Shown here one piece after another: positions 7,698-15,438 of a DNA stretch of 16,311 nucleotides. The position numbers and the translations under genes were made by a program. The DNA is taken from contig CAZJYI010000213.1 in NCBI GenBank assembly GCA_964550025.1, positions 1-16,311 of the forward strand, read 5' to 3'. Each line of letters starts with the position of its first letter. Positions within the stretch are counted from its first letter, which is position 1. Under the pieces are notes generated by a model. The model was given only the letters and a program-made list of their open reading frames with translations, did not search any database and was not told the DNA's origin. Source of the DNA: CAZJYI01 sp964550025 (GTDB taxonomy: Bacteria; Verrucomicrobiota; Kiritimatiellia; UBA8416; CAYOBW01).

Positions 7698-9614
7698 ATG
7701 AAAGTGAAGAAGCCATTATTGCCGTTGCTCCTGGCCGCCAGCGCGTGGCTCCTCTTGCCGGAAGCCCTGCTGCGGGCCGAGAAGGTCGAGTTCAGCTTTG
7801 ACCAGATCGACGTGACGGCCTTTGTCCGCGTCGTCGGTCAGGAAACCGGTAAGAAGCTCGCCGTTTCGGAGGACGTCAAGGGCCGCATCACGATCGTTGC
7901 GCCCGCGGTGGAGCGCGAGGAGGTGTGGCCGCTGTTCGTGAACATCCTGGAAACGGCCGGGTGCTCCATTATCCAGGAGGGTGATGTCTATCGCGTCATT
8001 GCCCTGCCCCCGCAGTCGACGACCATCGCCAAAGTCATTGCCGACGACGAGCCGACACCCGAGGAAGGGATGGTCACCAAGGTGATCCGCCTGGAGCATG
8101 TGCTGGCCTCCGACGTGAAGCGCGCGATCGAAGGCCAGCTTGAACGGGGCAAAGGCAGACCGATCGGCGCGGTTGACGACACGAATCATCTGATCGTTAC
8201 CGACACAGCGTCCATTGTGCGGCGAATCGAACGCCTGGTCGAGGTGATCGACCAGCCGGGACTCTCGCGCGTGACGGAGGTCGTGCCGCTCGAGTTTGCC
8301 GGGGCGGAAGACCTGGCGCGCGAACTGACCCAGGCCGTGTCCGAGCGCCTGACGCGCGGGGACATGGTGAGAAACCGGCTGCCCAACGTTGCCGGATCGC
8401 GCGACGCTGCCCGGCGCATCCCGACGATCGTGGCCTCGCCGCACGCGAACCGCCTCGTCCTGGTGGGATCGAAGACCCAGATCGCTGAGCTCAGGGAGCT
8501 CATCGAGCAGATGGACGTGGATTCGCCGACCGGGCGCGGCAGCCTCAACGCCGTCTTCCTGAAGTACCTCTCGGCCGAGGAGGCCGCCAAAAGTCTCTCC
8601 GCGCTGCTCGAGATTCCCGTGGAGAAAAAGGACCAGACCGGTCCGAAGAAGCGAAGAATCGCCATTGAGGCCAGTCCGGCCAACAACGCGCTCCTCGTGG
8701 ACGCGTCGCCGGGCGATTTCGATACCGTCAAGCGGCTCATCGAGCAGCTCGACCAGTTGCCGCAACAGGTGCATATCGAAGTCATGATCGCCGAAAAGAG
8801 CGCCAGCGAAGACTACCGCCTGGGAGTCGAAATGGCGGCCGTCGAGATGCCGGGACAGGTTGGCAGCACCACGGTGCAGGGCGGCTCTTCCCTGACCGAA
8901 AGCACGGCAGACAACCTGATGAACATCATCCAGAGCGGCGTTTTTCCCAGCGGCATGTCCGTGGGCCTGGCGCATGGATCGTATATCAACAACGAGGGCG
9001 AGGTCGTGTCGAGCTACCCGGCGATGCTGAACATCAACGCCATGAAGAAACAGGGCGACTTCAAGCTGTTGTCGCGGACCTCGCTGGAGGCGCAGGACAA
9101 CAAGGAAGCCAACGTCAGCATCGTCAACGAGTACCCGATTCTCAAGTCCACCATTGAAGGGGCCGGCGATTCGCGCGATATCATCCAGAACATCGATCGC
9201 ATCGACGTCGGCATTCAACTCACGCTCAAGCCGCATGTCGTTCCCGGCGGGGACGTCCAGATGGACCTCAAGCCCAGCATCCAGGCGGTCATCGATCCCG
9301 GACCGACCGGGACGCAGTTCGCACCGACGATCGCCAAGCGCGAAGTCTCAACGACGGTTACCGTGCCCGACGGACGCACGATCGTCATTGCCGGGTTGAC
9401 CCGCGAGGACCAGACCGAGACCGTCAAGCGCGTGCCGTGGCTCGGCTCGATACCCATCCTGGGCCTTCTCTTTCGGGATACCGTCGAGCAGGCCGAGAAG
9501 ACGGACCTGCTGATCTTCGTTACGCCGACGGTTGTGGGGGACATCACGGCCTCGGCGCGGATCCGGGAGGAGTGGGAGCAGATGACGGGACTGCCTGACG
9601 ATGAAGGCGAGTAA
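7698..9614 (+). CDS. gspD: Type II secretion system secretin GspD
   Basis: GspD forms the outer-membrane channel of the type II secretion system. The 638-residue protein begins with a signal peptide (MKVKKPLLPLLLAASAWLLL, cut near residue 26). It has an N0 domain (about 30-103; FSFDQIDVTAFVRVVGQETG), three N1-N3 ring domains (about 117-355) and the secretin core (about 357-625). The core ends in VPWLGSIPILGLLFRDTVEQ then LIFVTPTVV, the family hallmark. The start at 7698 is chosen because it opens the signal peptide; upstream in-frame codons overlap lpxA and look random. The ribosome binding site (AGAGAG) is weak. No lipobox cysteine is seen and there is only a short tail after the core, so a classical pilotin-binding S-domain appears absent. 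Adjacent gspE and gspF support type II secretion over a type IV pilus PilQ. Confidence 0.93.
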   Translation: MKVKKPLLPLLLAASAWLLLPEALLRAEKVEFSFDQIDVTAFVRVVGQETGKKLAVSEDVKGRITIVAPAVEREEVWPLFVNILETAGCSIIQEGDVYRVIALPPQSTTIAKVIADDEPTPEEGMVTKVIRLEHVLASDVKRAIEGQLERGKGRPIGAVDDTNHLIVTDTASIVRRIERLVEVIDQPGLSRVTEVVPLEFAGAEDLARELTQAVSERLTRGDMVRNRLPNVAGSRDAARRIPTIVASPHANRLVLVGSKTQIAELRELIEQMDVDSPTGRGSLNAVFLKYLSAEEAAKSLSALLEIPVEKKDQTGPKKRRIAIEASPANNALLVDASPGDFDTVKRLIEQLDQLPQQVHIEVMIAEKSASEDYRLGVEMAAVEMPGQVGSTTVQGGSSLTESTADNLMNIIQSGVFPSGMSVGLAHGSYINNEGEVVSSYPAMLNINAMKKQGDFKLLSRTSLEAQDNKEANVSIVNEYPILKSTIEGAGDSRDIIQNIDRIDVGIQLTLKPHVVPGGDVQMDLKPSIQAVIDPGPTGTQFAPTIAKREVSTTVTVPDGRTIVIAGLTREDQTETVKRVPWLGSIPILGLLFRDTVEQAEKTDLLIFVTPTVVGDITASARIREEWEQMTGLPDDEGE

Positions 9615-11190
9615 CGCAGCAGCGGGCATTCCCGCGGAAGGCGACTCCGGCGACCTTCGCGTACTGGCGGAGCAGTATGGCGTGGCGTTCCTGGAAGACG
9701 TATCCGACGATTCGCTCGATCCAACCCTCGTGGCCGACGTTCCCGTGGAGTGGTCGCGGTCGAACCGCGTGTTGCCCGTCAGGCTTGGCGGCGACGTGTG
9801 CATGCTGACCGGCGATCCCGCCGACATCAGCGCCCAGGAATACCTCTCGCTGGTGCTGGGTGTGGACGTACGGCCGGTAGTGGCCCCGGTCGACGCCATC
9901 CTGCGGAGCATCGAGACCTGCTACTACAGCCGCGACGATTCGCCCACCAAGTTCATCAGGGACCTTGCGGGAGAAGAGCAGGAACCGGGAGTGGAAGCCA
10001 CGGCGCGCAGCGACGATCTGCTGGAGGCGGCGACCGAGGCCCCCGTCACGCACCTCGTGAACCTCATCCTTCTGGAGGCGGTCAAACGCCGCGCTTCGGA
10101 TATCCATTTCGAGCCGTTCGAGGACCGCCTGCGCGTACGCTACCGCATTGACGGCGTGCTGTACAACCAGGAGCCTCCACCGAAACACCTCGAGGATGCC
10201 CTGGTGTCCCGTCTCAAGGTCATGGGGCATATGGACATCGCCGAACGGCGCCTGCCTCAGGACGGAATGGCGCGCGTCAGAGTCGGCGAGCGGGAGATCG
10301 ACATCCGCGTGTCCACCGTGCCCGTGGCCGAGGGCGAACGGGTTGTGCTGCGCCTGCTCGACAAGGATTCCACCCTGCTGCCGCTGCAGGCCCTAGGCAT
10401 GACGGACGCCATGCTTGCCGATTTCAGGGAGCTGCTTTCGCAGCCCAACGGGATGATTGTCGTTTCCGGTCCCACGGGGTCGGGGAAGACGACGACCCTC
10501 TACGCGGCCCTGGGCGAGCTGGACGCGCAACGACAGAACATCCTTACCATCGAGGAACCGATCGAATACCAGTTGCCGGATATCGGTCAGATCCAGGTGA
10601 AACCCAAAATCGGCCTGACGTTCGCGCGCGGTCTGCGGCACATCCTCAGGCAGGACCCGGACGTCGTGCTCGTCGGGGAAACGCGCGACCTCGAGACGGC
10701 GGACATCGCGATTCGCTCCTCACTCACGGGGCACCTCGTGTTTACGACGCTGCACACGAACGACGCTCCCGGTGCCGTCTTGCGGCTGTGCGACATGGGG
10801 GTCGAGCCGTACCTGCTCGCCTCGTGCCTGCGGGGCGTGCTCGCGCAACGCCTGGTTCGGCAGTTGTGCCGCGAGTGTCGCCGTGAAGCCGCTCCCGGGG
10901 AACGCCTGCTTGCGCAGGTGGGCTCCGAGGCCGGGCGCCTTCAGGGGCGCGTTGTCTACGAACCGGTTGGGTGTGCCGGGTGCCTGGAAGGCTACAGCGG
11001 GCGCGTGGGACTGTTCCAGTTGATGCCCATGACGGGCGCCATGCAGCAGGCCGTCCGCATGGGGAAGAGCGAGGAGCTCACCCCGTTGGCGCTGGGGGCC
11101 GGCATGCGAAACCTGCTGGACGACGGAATCGACAAGGCGCTGGAGGGCCTCACGAGTTTGACCGAGGTCGCCGGCGTGTGTGCGGCGTGA
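9601..11190 (+). CDS. gspE: Type II secretion system ATPase GspE
   Basis: GspE is the cytoplasmic hexameric ATPase that powers pseudopilus assembly. The 529-residue protein has a GspE N-terminal domain (about 20-108). The ATPase domain has Walker A GPTGSGKTTTLYAAL (290-304), an Asp box TIEEPIEYQLPDIGQIQV (316-333), Walker B QDPDVVLVGETRD (351-363) and a His box TGHLVFTTLHTND (376-388). Four cysteines, 423/426 and 458/461 (CREC and CAGC), form the zinc site typical of GspE and PilB proteins. The ATG at 9601 lies inside the end of gspD; the two genes overlap by 14 bp, implying translational coupling. PilB of type IV pili is the nearest alternative; neighbours favour GspE. Confidence 0.95.
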   Translation: MKASNAAAGIPAEGDSGDLRVLAEQYGVAFLEDVSDDSLDPTLVADVPVEWSRSNRVLPVRLGGDVCMLTGDPADISAQEYLSLVLGVDVRPVVAPVDAILRSIETCYYSRDDSPTKFIRDLAGEEQEPGVEATARSDDLLEAATEAPVTHLVNLILLEAVKRRASDIHFEPFEDRLRVRYRIDGVLYNQEPPPKHLEDALVSRLKVMGHMDIAERRLPQDGMARVRVGEREIDIRVSTVPVAEGERVVLRLLDKDSTLLPLQALGMTDAMLADFRELLSQPNGMIVVSGPTGSGKTTTLYAALGELDAQRQNILTIEEPIEYQLPDIGQIQVKPKIGLTFARGLRHILRQDPDVVLVGETRDLETADIAIRSSLTGHLVFTTLHTNDAPGAVLRLCDMGVEPYLLASCLRGVLAQRLVRQLCRECRREAAPGERLLAQVGSEAGRLQGRVVYEPVGCAGCLEGYSGRVGLFQLMPMTGAMQQAVRMGKSEELTPLALGAGMRNLLDDGIDKALEGLTSLTEVAGVCAA

Positions 11191-11203
11191 TAGGCGGTGA
11201 GCG

Positions 11204-12394
11204 GTGCAGACCTACGAGTACAGGGGCTACGACGCGACCGGCAAAGCCTGCCGTGGGCTGGTGGAGGCACTGAGCCCGAAGCAGGCGCGGGAGAAGCTGG
11301 TCTCGGGGGGCATTCTGGCCGAGCGCCTGGCGGTGTCCGGCGGCGCCGACCGCGGGCGGGTGTCGGTGGATGCCCGCGCGATGGTCTACCGTGGACTTGC
11401 GTCGCTATTGCGCGCCGGCCTGCCGCTCGTGCGGGCGCTGGGCGTGTTGATCGATTCGCCCGAGCTCACGCCGGTACGGCCCCTTCTTGCCCGCGTGCGC
11501 GACCGTGTGCGCGAGGGTGTGTCGCTCGCGGCCGCACTCGCCGAAGGCAGCCGCTCCGTGACGCCCTTCGAGTCCGCGATCGTGGAAGCCGCCGAGTCGT
11601 CCGGCAGCGTCGAGATGATGCTCGAACAACTCGCCGTCTTTCTCGAAGCGCAGCAGAAGCTGCGTGAGAAAGTACAGGGGGCCCTGGTGTACCCGTCGAT
11701 CGTCTTCACGGTCGGCATCTGCGTGGCCATCGTGATGCTGGGGCTTCTCGTTCCCAGAACGCGGGATATTCTTGGCGGCAACGAGGCCTCGCTGCCCGCG
11801 CTCACGGCCTTCATGATGGCACTGGGGCGGTTCTGCACAACGTGGGGACTTGCTCTTCTCGGCGGTTTGGCCCTGGGCGGGCTCTACGCGAGGCTGCGGT
11901 TGGAGCGTGACGCGGCTTTTCGCCGCGACTGGAGCCGCCTCCTTTTCAGGCTACCCGTGTTCGGCCGGGGGTGCAGGCTCCTCGTCAACCTGCGTTTTGC
12001 GCAGACCCTGGCGATTCTGCTTCGCGGCGGGCTTTCCGTGATCCGGGCGTTCCCGCTGGCGGGCCGCGCCACCGGCAATCCCTGGATCGCGTCGTTGACG
12101 GAGGAACGGGCCGAGTCGATCCGCCACGGGGGCAGCCTGTCGGACGCCGTGCGGAGCGTTCCGCCGCTGGCCGAGTCGCTGCCGGGATGGCTGGAGATCG
12201 GTGAGGCCTCGGGAGGACTGGAACCGCTGCTGGTCAGTGCGGGCCAGCGTTACCAGGAACGCTGGGACCGCTACGTCAGTCGCTGCCTGGCCCTGCTCGA
12301 GCCGTTGCTGATCCTCACTATCGGTGGATTTGTCCTGCTGGTCACGCTCTCCGTACTTTTACCCGTAATCAATCTCAGCAGCCGGATAGGGTAG
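11204..12394 (+). CDS. gspF: Type II secretion system inner-membrane platform protein GspF
   Basis: GspF is the polytopic inner-membrane protein that couples the GspE ATPase to pseudopilus growth. The 396 residues match the usual ~400. The N-terminus (MQTYEYRGYDATGKACRGLV) is the standard family start and supports the GTG at 11204, 13 bp after gspE; the ribosome binding site is weak. Two T2SSF helical domains lie at about 58-183 and 262-382. Membrane segments lie at about 163-184, 207-230 and 363-390. VYPSIVFTVGICVAIVMLGL (162-181) and EPLLILTIGGFVLLVTLSVL (366-385) are typical. It is the last gene of the secretion block; no pseudopilin (gspG-K) or gspC/L/M follows. Confidence 0.94.
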   Translation: MQTYEYRGYDATGKACRGLVEALSPKQAREKLVSGGILAERLAVSGGADRGRVSVDARAMVYRGLASLLRAGLPLVRALGVLIDSPELTPVRPLLARVRDRVREGVSLAAALAEGSRSVTPFESAIVEAAESSGSVEMMLEQLAVFLEAQQKLREKVQGALVYPSIVFTVGICVAIVMLGLLVPRTRDILGGNEASLPALTAFMMALGRFCTTWGLALLGGLALGGLYARLRLERDAAFRRDWSRLLFRLPVFGRGCRLLVNLRFAQTLAILLRGGLSVIRAFPLAGRATGNPWIASLTEERAESIRHGGSLSDAVRSVPPLAESLPGWLEIGEASGGLEPLLVSAGQRYQERWDRYVSRCLALLEPLLILTIGGFVLLVTLSVLLPVINLSSRIG

Positions 12395-12431
12395 GGGGGA
12401 GTAGCGAGTGGTGAGAAGGGAACCAAGCACC

Positions 12432-12515
12432 GATAGCTGATCACTGATCACCGATAACTGATAACTGTTCACCGATAACTGATAACTGATAACTGATCAC
12501 TGACCACTGATGACT
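12432..12515. repeat. Twelve tandem 7-bp repeats (GATAACT type)
   Basis: The stretch divides exactly into twelve heptamers: GATAGCT, GATCACT, GATCACC, GATAACT twice, GTTCACC, GATAACT three times, GATCACT, GACCACT, GATGACT. Seven is not a multiple of three, and the array sits in the 155-bp gap between gspF and the methyltransferase gene. On the other strand it reads TCAGTTATCAGTTATC, a motif I recall from short tandem repeats of cyanobacteria and some other bacteria. No coding role is credible. Confidence 0.93.
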
Positions 12516-12520
12516 CGGAT

Positions 12521-12535
12521 GCGGCCGTCGGCCGC
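12521..12535 (+). other. Small perfect hairpin before the methyltransferase gene
   Basis: GCGGCC (12521-12526) and GGCCGC (12530-12535) flank the loop GTC. It lies between the heptamer array and the purine-rich ribosome binding site GGGGGGAAG (12541-12549). It has no T-run, so it is not a standard terminator; it could modulate translation of the next gene or be part of the array's flank. Confidence 0.35.
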
Positions 12536-12549
12536 TCCAGGGGGGGAAG

Positions 12550-13302
12550 ATGCCCGAGCAGCCTATCGTCAGAGCGGTCTGCCGCATGGTTCGCGGTCTG
12601 CCCCGGTATCCGGACTTGTCGGTCCTGGACGTCAGTTGCGGTGACGCCGAGATCCTGGAACGGCTGATGGAGGACGGGTGCTTCGTCGAGGGCACCCACT
12701 ACGTGGCCGACGACTGGATACTCTCCGAAGACCGTCGGATACCGGACGGCATCCGCATCCACGAGGGAGTGGACCTGTCTGCTCCTCTGCCGTTCCCGAA
12801 TGGGGCTTTTGACGTCGTGCTCTGCACGGAGGTCATCGAGCACCTGGACGGTCACGTGGGGATCGTGCACGAGCTTGGGCGAATCGTTGGCGAGGGGGGA
12901 CACCTCGTGCTCTCCGTGCCCAACATCCATCGCATCCGCTCGCGCTGGCAGTTTTTCCTGACGGGGTGCCACAGGTTGTGTCAGCGGCGCACGAGTTGGG
13001 ACGTCCCCCGCGAGCGCCTCTACGAATATCACATCCGCCCGCCTGATTTTCCCCTGTTGCACACGCTGCTGCACCAGGCCGGGTTACAGATCCAGCACCT
13101 GGCGTTCACGCGTGTCGAGTTCCCGCACCATCTCTGGCTGCCGTTGTATCCCCTGTTCTACCTTGCGGCACGACTGCAGATTCGCCCCAGGAGCAAGTAC
13201 CCGGCGTTGCGCAATGAGGGCGAAAGGGACCTACTGCGGTGGATGACGCATCCGTGTATGCTGGCCAGCAAACAGCTTCTGCTGTGTGCACGCAAGCGCT
13301 GA
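12550..13302 (+). CDS. SAM-dependent class I methyltransferase
   Basis: The 250-residue protein is a Rossmann-type methyltransferase of the Methyltransf_11/25 kind; the methyl acceptor cannot be told. Motif I is VLDVSCGDAE (25-34), where the common form is LDLGCGxG, so a Ser replaces the first Gly. A D/E-rich stretch, VADDW (52-56), may hold the acidic residue for the ribose. PFPNGAFDVVLCTEVIEHL (81-99) is the usual motif before the catalytic face, and GGHLVLSVPN (116-125) follows. The ATG at 12550 directly follows GGGGGGAAG. There is no signal peptide; a hydrophobic patch (LWLPLYPLFYLAARL, about 197-211) may be membrane-contacting. It lies upstream of the export genes, so modification of a sugar or lipid carrier is possible but only an inference. 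Confidence 0.85.
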   Translation: MPEQPIVRAVCRMVRGLPRYPDLSVLDVSCGDAEILERLMEDGCFVEGTHYVADDWILSEDRRIPDGIRIHEGVDLSAPLPFPNGAFDVVLCTEVIEHLDGHVGIVHELGRIVGEGGHLVLSVPNIHRIRSRWQFFLTGCHRLCQRRTSWDVPRERLYEYHIRPPDFPLLHTLLHQAGLQIQHLAFTRVEFPHHLWLPLYPLFYLAARLQIRPRSKYPALRNEGERDLLRWMTHPCMLASKQLLLCARKR

Positions 13303-13326
13303 GCCGCTCTGTCACCTCGTTTCGTT

Positions 13327-13353
13327 CGCCTGCGGACGGCGCATTTTCCTTTT
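13327..13353 (+). terminator. Weak candidate terminator after the methyltransferase gene
   Basis: CGCC (13327-13330) and GGCG (13338-13341) can pair around a seven-base loop, followed by CATTTTCCTTTT. The stem is only four to five pairs long, so this is tentative. Confidence 0.25.
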
Positions 13354-13379
13354 GCATTCCGATTTCCACCTGCTAACAT
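13352..13379 (+). promoter_or_regulatory. Possible promoter for the export locus
   Basis: TTGCAT (13352-13357) and TAACAT (13374-13379) are 16 bases apart, and TGC directly before TAACAT makes an extended -10. The rest of the 159-bp gap up to the start at 13462 shows nothing else except the ribosome binding site. Consensus matches are partial. Confidence 0.35.
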
Positions 13380-13447
13380 GCGAATTGAGGTAATGCGACT
13401 GTGGTCGAGGTGTATCCAGGCGCAGGGGCCGGCGTTCGCAAACACCC

Positions 13448-13464
13448 GGAGGAAAGTTACGATG
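13448..13464 (+). promoter_or_regulatory. Shine-Dalgarno fixing the start of the small secreted protein
   Basis: GGAGGAAA (13448-13455) is six bases before the ATG at 13462. This ATG opens a clean signal peptide; an in-frame ATG at 13378 would put 28 unlikely residues in front of it and overlap the putative promoter. Confidence 0.7.
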
Positions 13465-13992
13465 GCTTCGCGGATCATTATTGCATCGATGGCACTCGCG
13501 TGTGCTGTGTCTCCTATCGCCGCTCGTGCGCAGGAGGCCGCGGCTGAAGAAGCTGCTGAGACCGTGGTCGGAGAACTCGCGACAAACGCGGTCCCGGAGG
13601 CCACGGAACAACCTGCCGGACTGGGTATGACGCAGGGGACTTTCGCGATAATCCTGGTGAGGGAAGCCAAGGCAGAACGCCTCTTTTCGGGGGAAGTGAC
13701 GGCCCTGTTGGCCGCTGACAAGCTTGCCGGTCTCGGCCTGGCACCCGAGAACGGCTGGCGCATCAAGTCCGAGCTCACCCGGCCCGATCTCGAATCCGCC
13801 TACCTGCGGTTGACGCAAACGATGGCCCAGGAGGCCAAGGGTGAAGGCGATGAAGAGGCGCCTCCCGTCGATTTGAGCGCGATGACCATCGCCGAGCTGA
13901 TGGAGAAGATCACGCAGGCTGTGAAGGACGCCATCCACATCATGACGGCGGAGCGGCAGCCGATAAGCCCTTCGCGGCCCCTATGGCGGTAG
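13462..13992 (+). CDS. Small secreted protein of unknown function with two SLH-like motifs
   Basis: I do not recognise a named family. The 176-residue product has a Sec signal peptide, MASRIIIASMALACAVSPIA, with cleavage expected after ARA at residue 23. An Ala/Glu-rich linker follows (24-53). Two similar motifs then lie about 49 residues apart: MTQGTFAIILVREA (56-69) and LTRPDLESAYLRLT (105-118). Between them is a short helix and GLGLAPENGW (90-99). This pattern vaguely recalls the 'TRaeFa' part of S-layer homology domains, but the aromatic and DG residues of true SLH domains are not obvious. An acidic stretch and a helix (ELMEKITQAVKDAIHI) end the protein. It lies 56 bp before the barrel gene, so it is probably co-transcribed with the export genes and acts in the periplasm or at the cell surface. 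Confidence 0.75.
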   Translation: MASRIIIASMALACAVSPIAARAQEAAAEEAAETVVGELATNAVPEATEQPAGLGMTQGTFAIILVREAKAERLFSGEVTALLAADKLAGLGLAPENGWRIKSELTRPDLESAYLRLTQTMAQEAKGEGDEEAPPVDLSAMTIAELMEKITQAVKDAIHIMTAERQPISPSRPLWR

Positions 13993-14048
13993 TCGGTTTC
14001 CCGGGAGATTGAGTCATTTTTTCTGCAAAGGACGGTAGAGGAGCAGCT

Positions 14049-15434
14049 ATGAAACGTGAAGAGATCGTACGATCTGTTCTGGCCTTGCTGATGTTGGCCT
14101 GGACGGTATGCCCGGCGCAGGACGCGGAGGAAGCCGATGTCGCGGCGGTGGAAGATGAACCTGCACCCGTCGAAGAGGCGAGCGATTCCGCGACGACGTT
14201 CGACTTCGGCGTCGGGCTGCTCGGTTCCTATCACTCCAATCCCTACTACCGCGGCAGCGAAAACGAATCGGATGCCTTCGTGTGGAGTCTCGACCCCTTT
14301 GTCCGCTTCGACGCTCCCGTGAATGAGATGTTGTACTTCGGCGCCGACCTGCGCGGGAAGGTGACCACCGTCTTCTTCACCGATTCGGAAGAAGATGACA
14401 AGACGATCGCGCACCCCTACCTGCAGGGCAGAATTCGCTACAACCTGTCGGAATACACGTCGTTCCTGCTCGCCGACGACTACCAGACGGCCAATGTCGA
14501 TGACGTTGGCGACAAGGCGCGTTTCAACATCAACAACGCTTCGCTCGCTTTTGCGCAGACATTCGCCGAATCGCTGCAGATGCGGCTCGGCTACCGCAAC
14601 ACGATCGTCGGGCAGACCGGCCATTCCGTTCTGTTCGATTCCATGGAGCATGCGTTCGAGGGCAACTTCGACTGGATCCTGTGGCGTACGGATTCGGGGC
14701 GCGATATGAAGATAGGCCTGCAGTCGCGGGTTGGACTGAAGGACTTCGACGACGGTGACTTCCTGCTCCAGGCATCGCGCGAGAACCCCAAGTCCCACGA
14801 TACATACCGTTTGGGCGGGAACATGACGTACCCGCTGTCCAGCCTCATGACCCTCTATGCGCGGGCGGGTTGGGTCCGCCGCGAGTACGAAGTATCTAGC
14901 TTTGTGAGGGATTCGGAGACGGATTCGCCCTACGCCGGACTCGCGCTCACGCATACCGTATCGCCCGGAAGTCCGTGGGCCTTCACGGTGGCGTCGAGCT
15001 ACGATCTCTCGGATACCGTGGTCTACAACATCGAAGAACACGAGCGCGCCGTCTTCGAGACGACCGATGCGCTCCTCAACAACCTGAACATCTCGTACCG
15101 GGAATTGGAGGTTTTTCGAACCGGTTTCAGCGTCGACTACACCCTCGAGCGGCTGCTGCTGGGCCTGTCGGCTTCCTACCAGCGCCAGACGGCCGAGGCT
15201 AACGAAGACCTTGCGCCGATCTCGGGGAACCTGGATCCCGCCGGTACGGGTGTCGGCGAAGCGACGGAACGACAGCAGTACACGTTCACGGGAACCGTTC
15301 GATACCAGGTCTCCAGCATCTTCTCCGTCGGTCTGGGCTTTCAGTACGGCATGGCGGACGACCGCAAGAGCACGGGTGAGAAGGACCTCTACGACTACAG
15401 TTCGGTCGCCCTGCTGACGAAGCTGGACCTGTGA
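14049..15434 (+). CDS. Outer-membrane beta-barrel protein, probably a porin partner of polysaccharide export
   Basis: The 461-residue protein has a signal peptide (MKREEIVRSVLALLMLAWTV, cut near residue 23). An acidic linker (24-50) precedes a long run of alternating amphipathic strands typical of an outer-membrane barrel, for example FDFGVGLLGSYHSNP, YLQGRIRYNL, LQMRLGYRNT, MTLYARAGWVRREYEV, FRTGFSVDYTLERLLLGLSA and YTFTGTVRYQVSSIFSVGLG. The last strand, YSSVALLTKLDL, ends near the C-terminus. It resembles the BBP2-type porins found beside OPX genes. The ATG at 14049 follows AGAGGAG (14037-14043) at five bases. The downstream OPX gene starts four bases after its stop. The likely role is the exit pore for an exopolysaccharide. 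The barrel call is well supported; the specific partner role is inferred from context. Confidence 0.83.
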   Translation: MKREEIVRSVLALLMLAWTVCPAQDAEEADVAAVEDEPAPVEEASDSATTFDFGVGLLGSYHSNPYYRGSENESDAFVWSLDPFVRFDAPVNEMLYFGADLRGKVTTVFFTDSEEDDKTIAHPYLQGRIRYNLSEYTSFLLADDYQTANVDDVGDKARFNINNASLAFAQTFAESLQMRLGYRNTIVGQTGHSVLFDSMEHAFEGNFDWILWRTDSGRDMKIGLQSRVGLKDFDDGDFLLQASRENPKSHDTYRLGGNMTYPLSSLMTLYARAGWVRREYEVSSFVRDSETDSPYAGLALTHTVSPGSPWAFTVASSYDLSDTVVYNIEEHERAVFETTDALLNNLNISYRELEVFRTGFSVDYTLERLLLGLSASYQRQTAEANEDLAPISGNLDPAGTGVGEATERQQYTFTGTVRYQVSSIFSVGLGFQYGMADDRKSTGEKDLYDYSSVALLTKLDL

Positions 15435-15438
15435 CACT

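Noticed and set aside
7716..9236. Antisense open frame of 506 codons opposite gspD
   Set aside because: The secretin on the + strand is unambiguous; the reverse translation shows no motifs and is a codon-bias shadow.
11197..11667. Open frame of 156 codons overlapping gspF
   Set aside because: GspF is certain in the neighbouring frame; this one is Arg/Ala-rich shadow sequence.
12432..12515. CRISPR array
   Set aside because: The units are 7 bp and directly adjacent, with no spacers and no cas genes nearby; the same holds for the 9-bp arrays.
12441..12695. Reverse-strand peptide with SVISYQLSVIG repeats
   Set aside because: It comes from reading the heptamer DNA array; it overlaps the methyltransferase gene and has no start signals.
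13378..13461. N-terminal extension of the small secreted protein to the ATG at 13378
   Set aside because: It would bury the signal peptide and overlap the possible -10 element; the strong GGAGGAAA before 13462 supports the shorter form.
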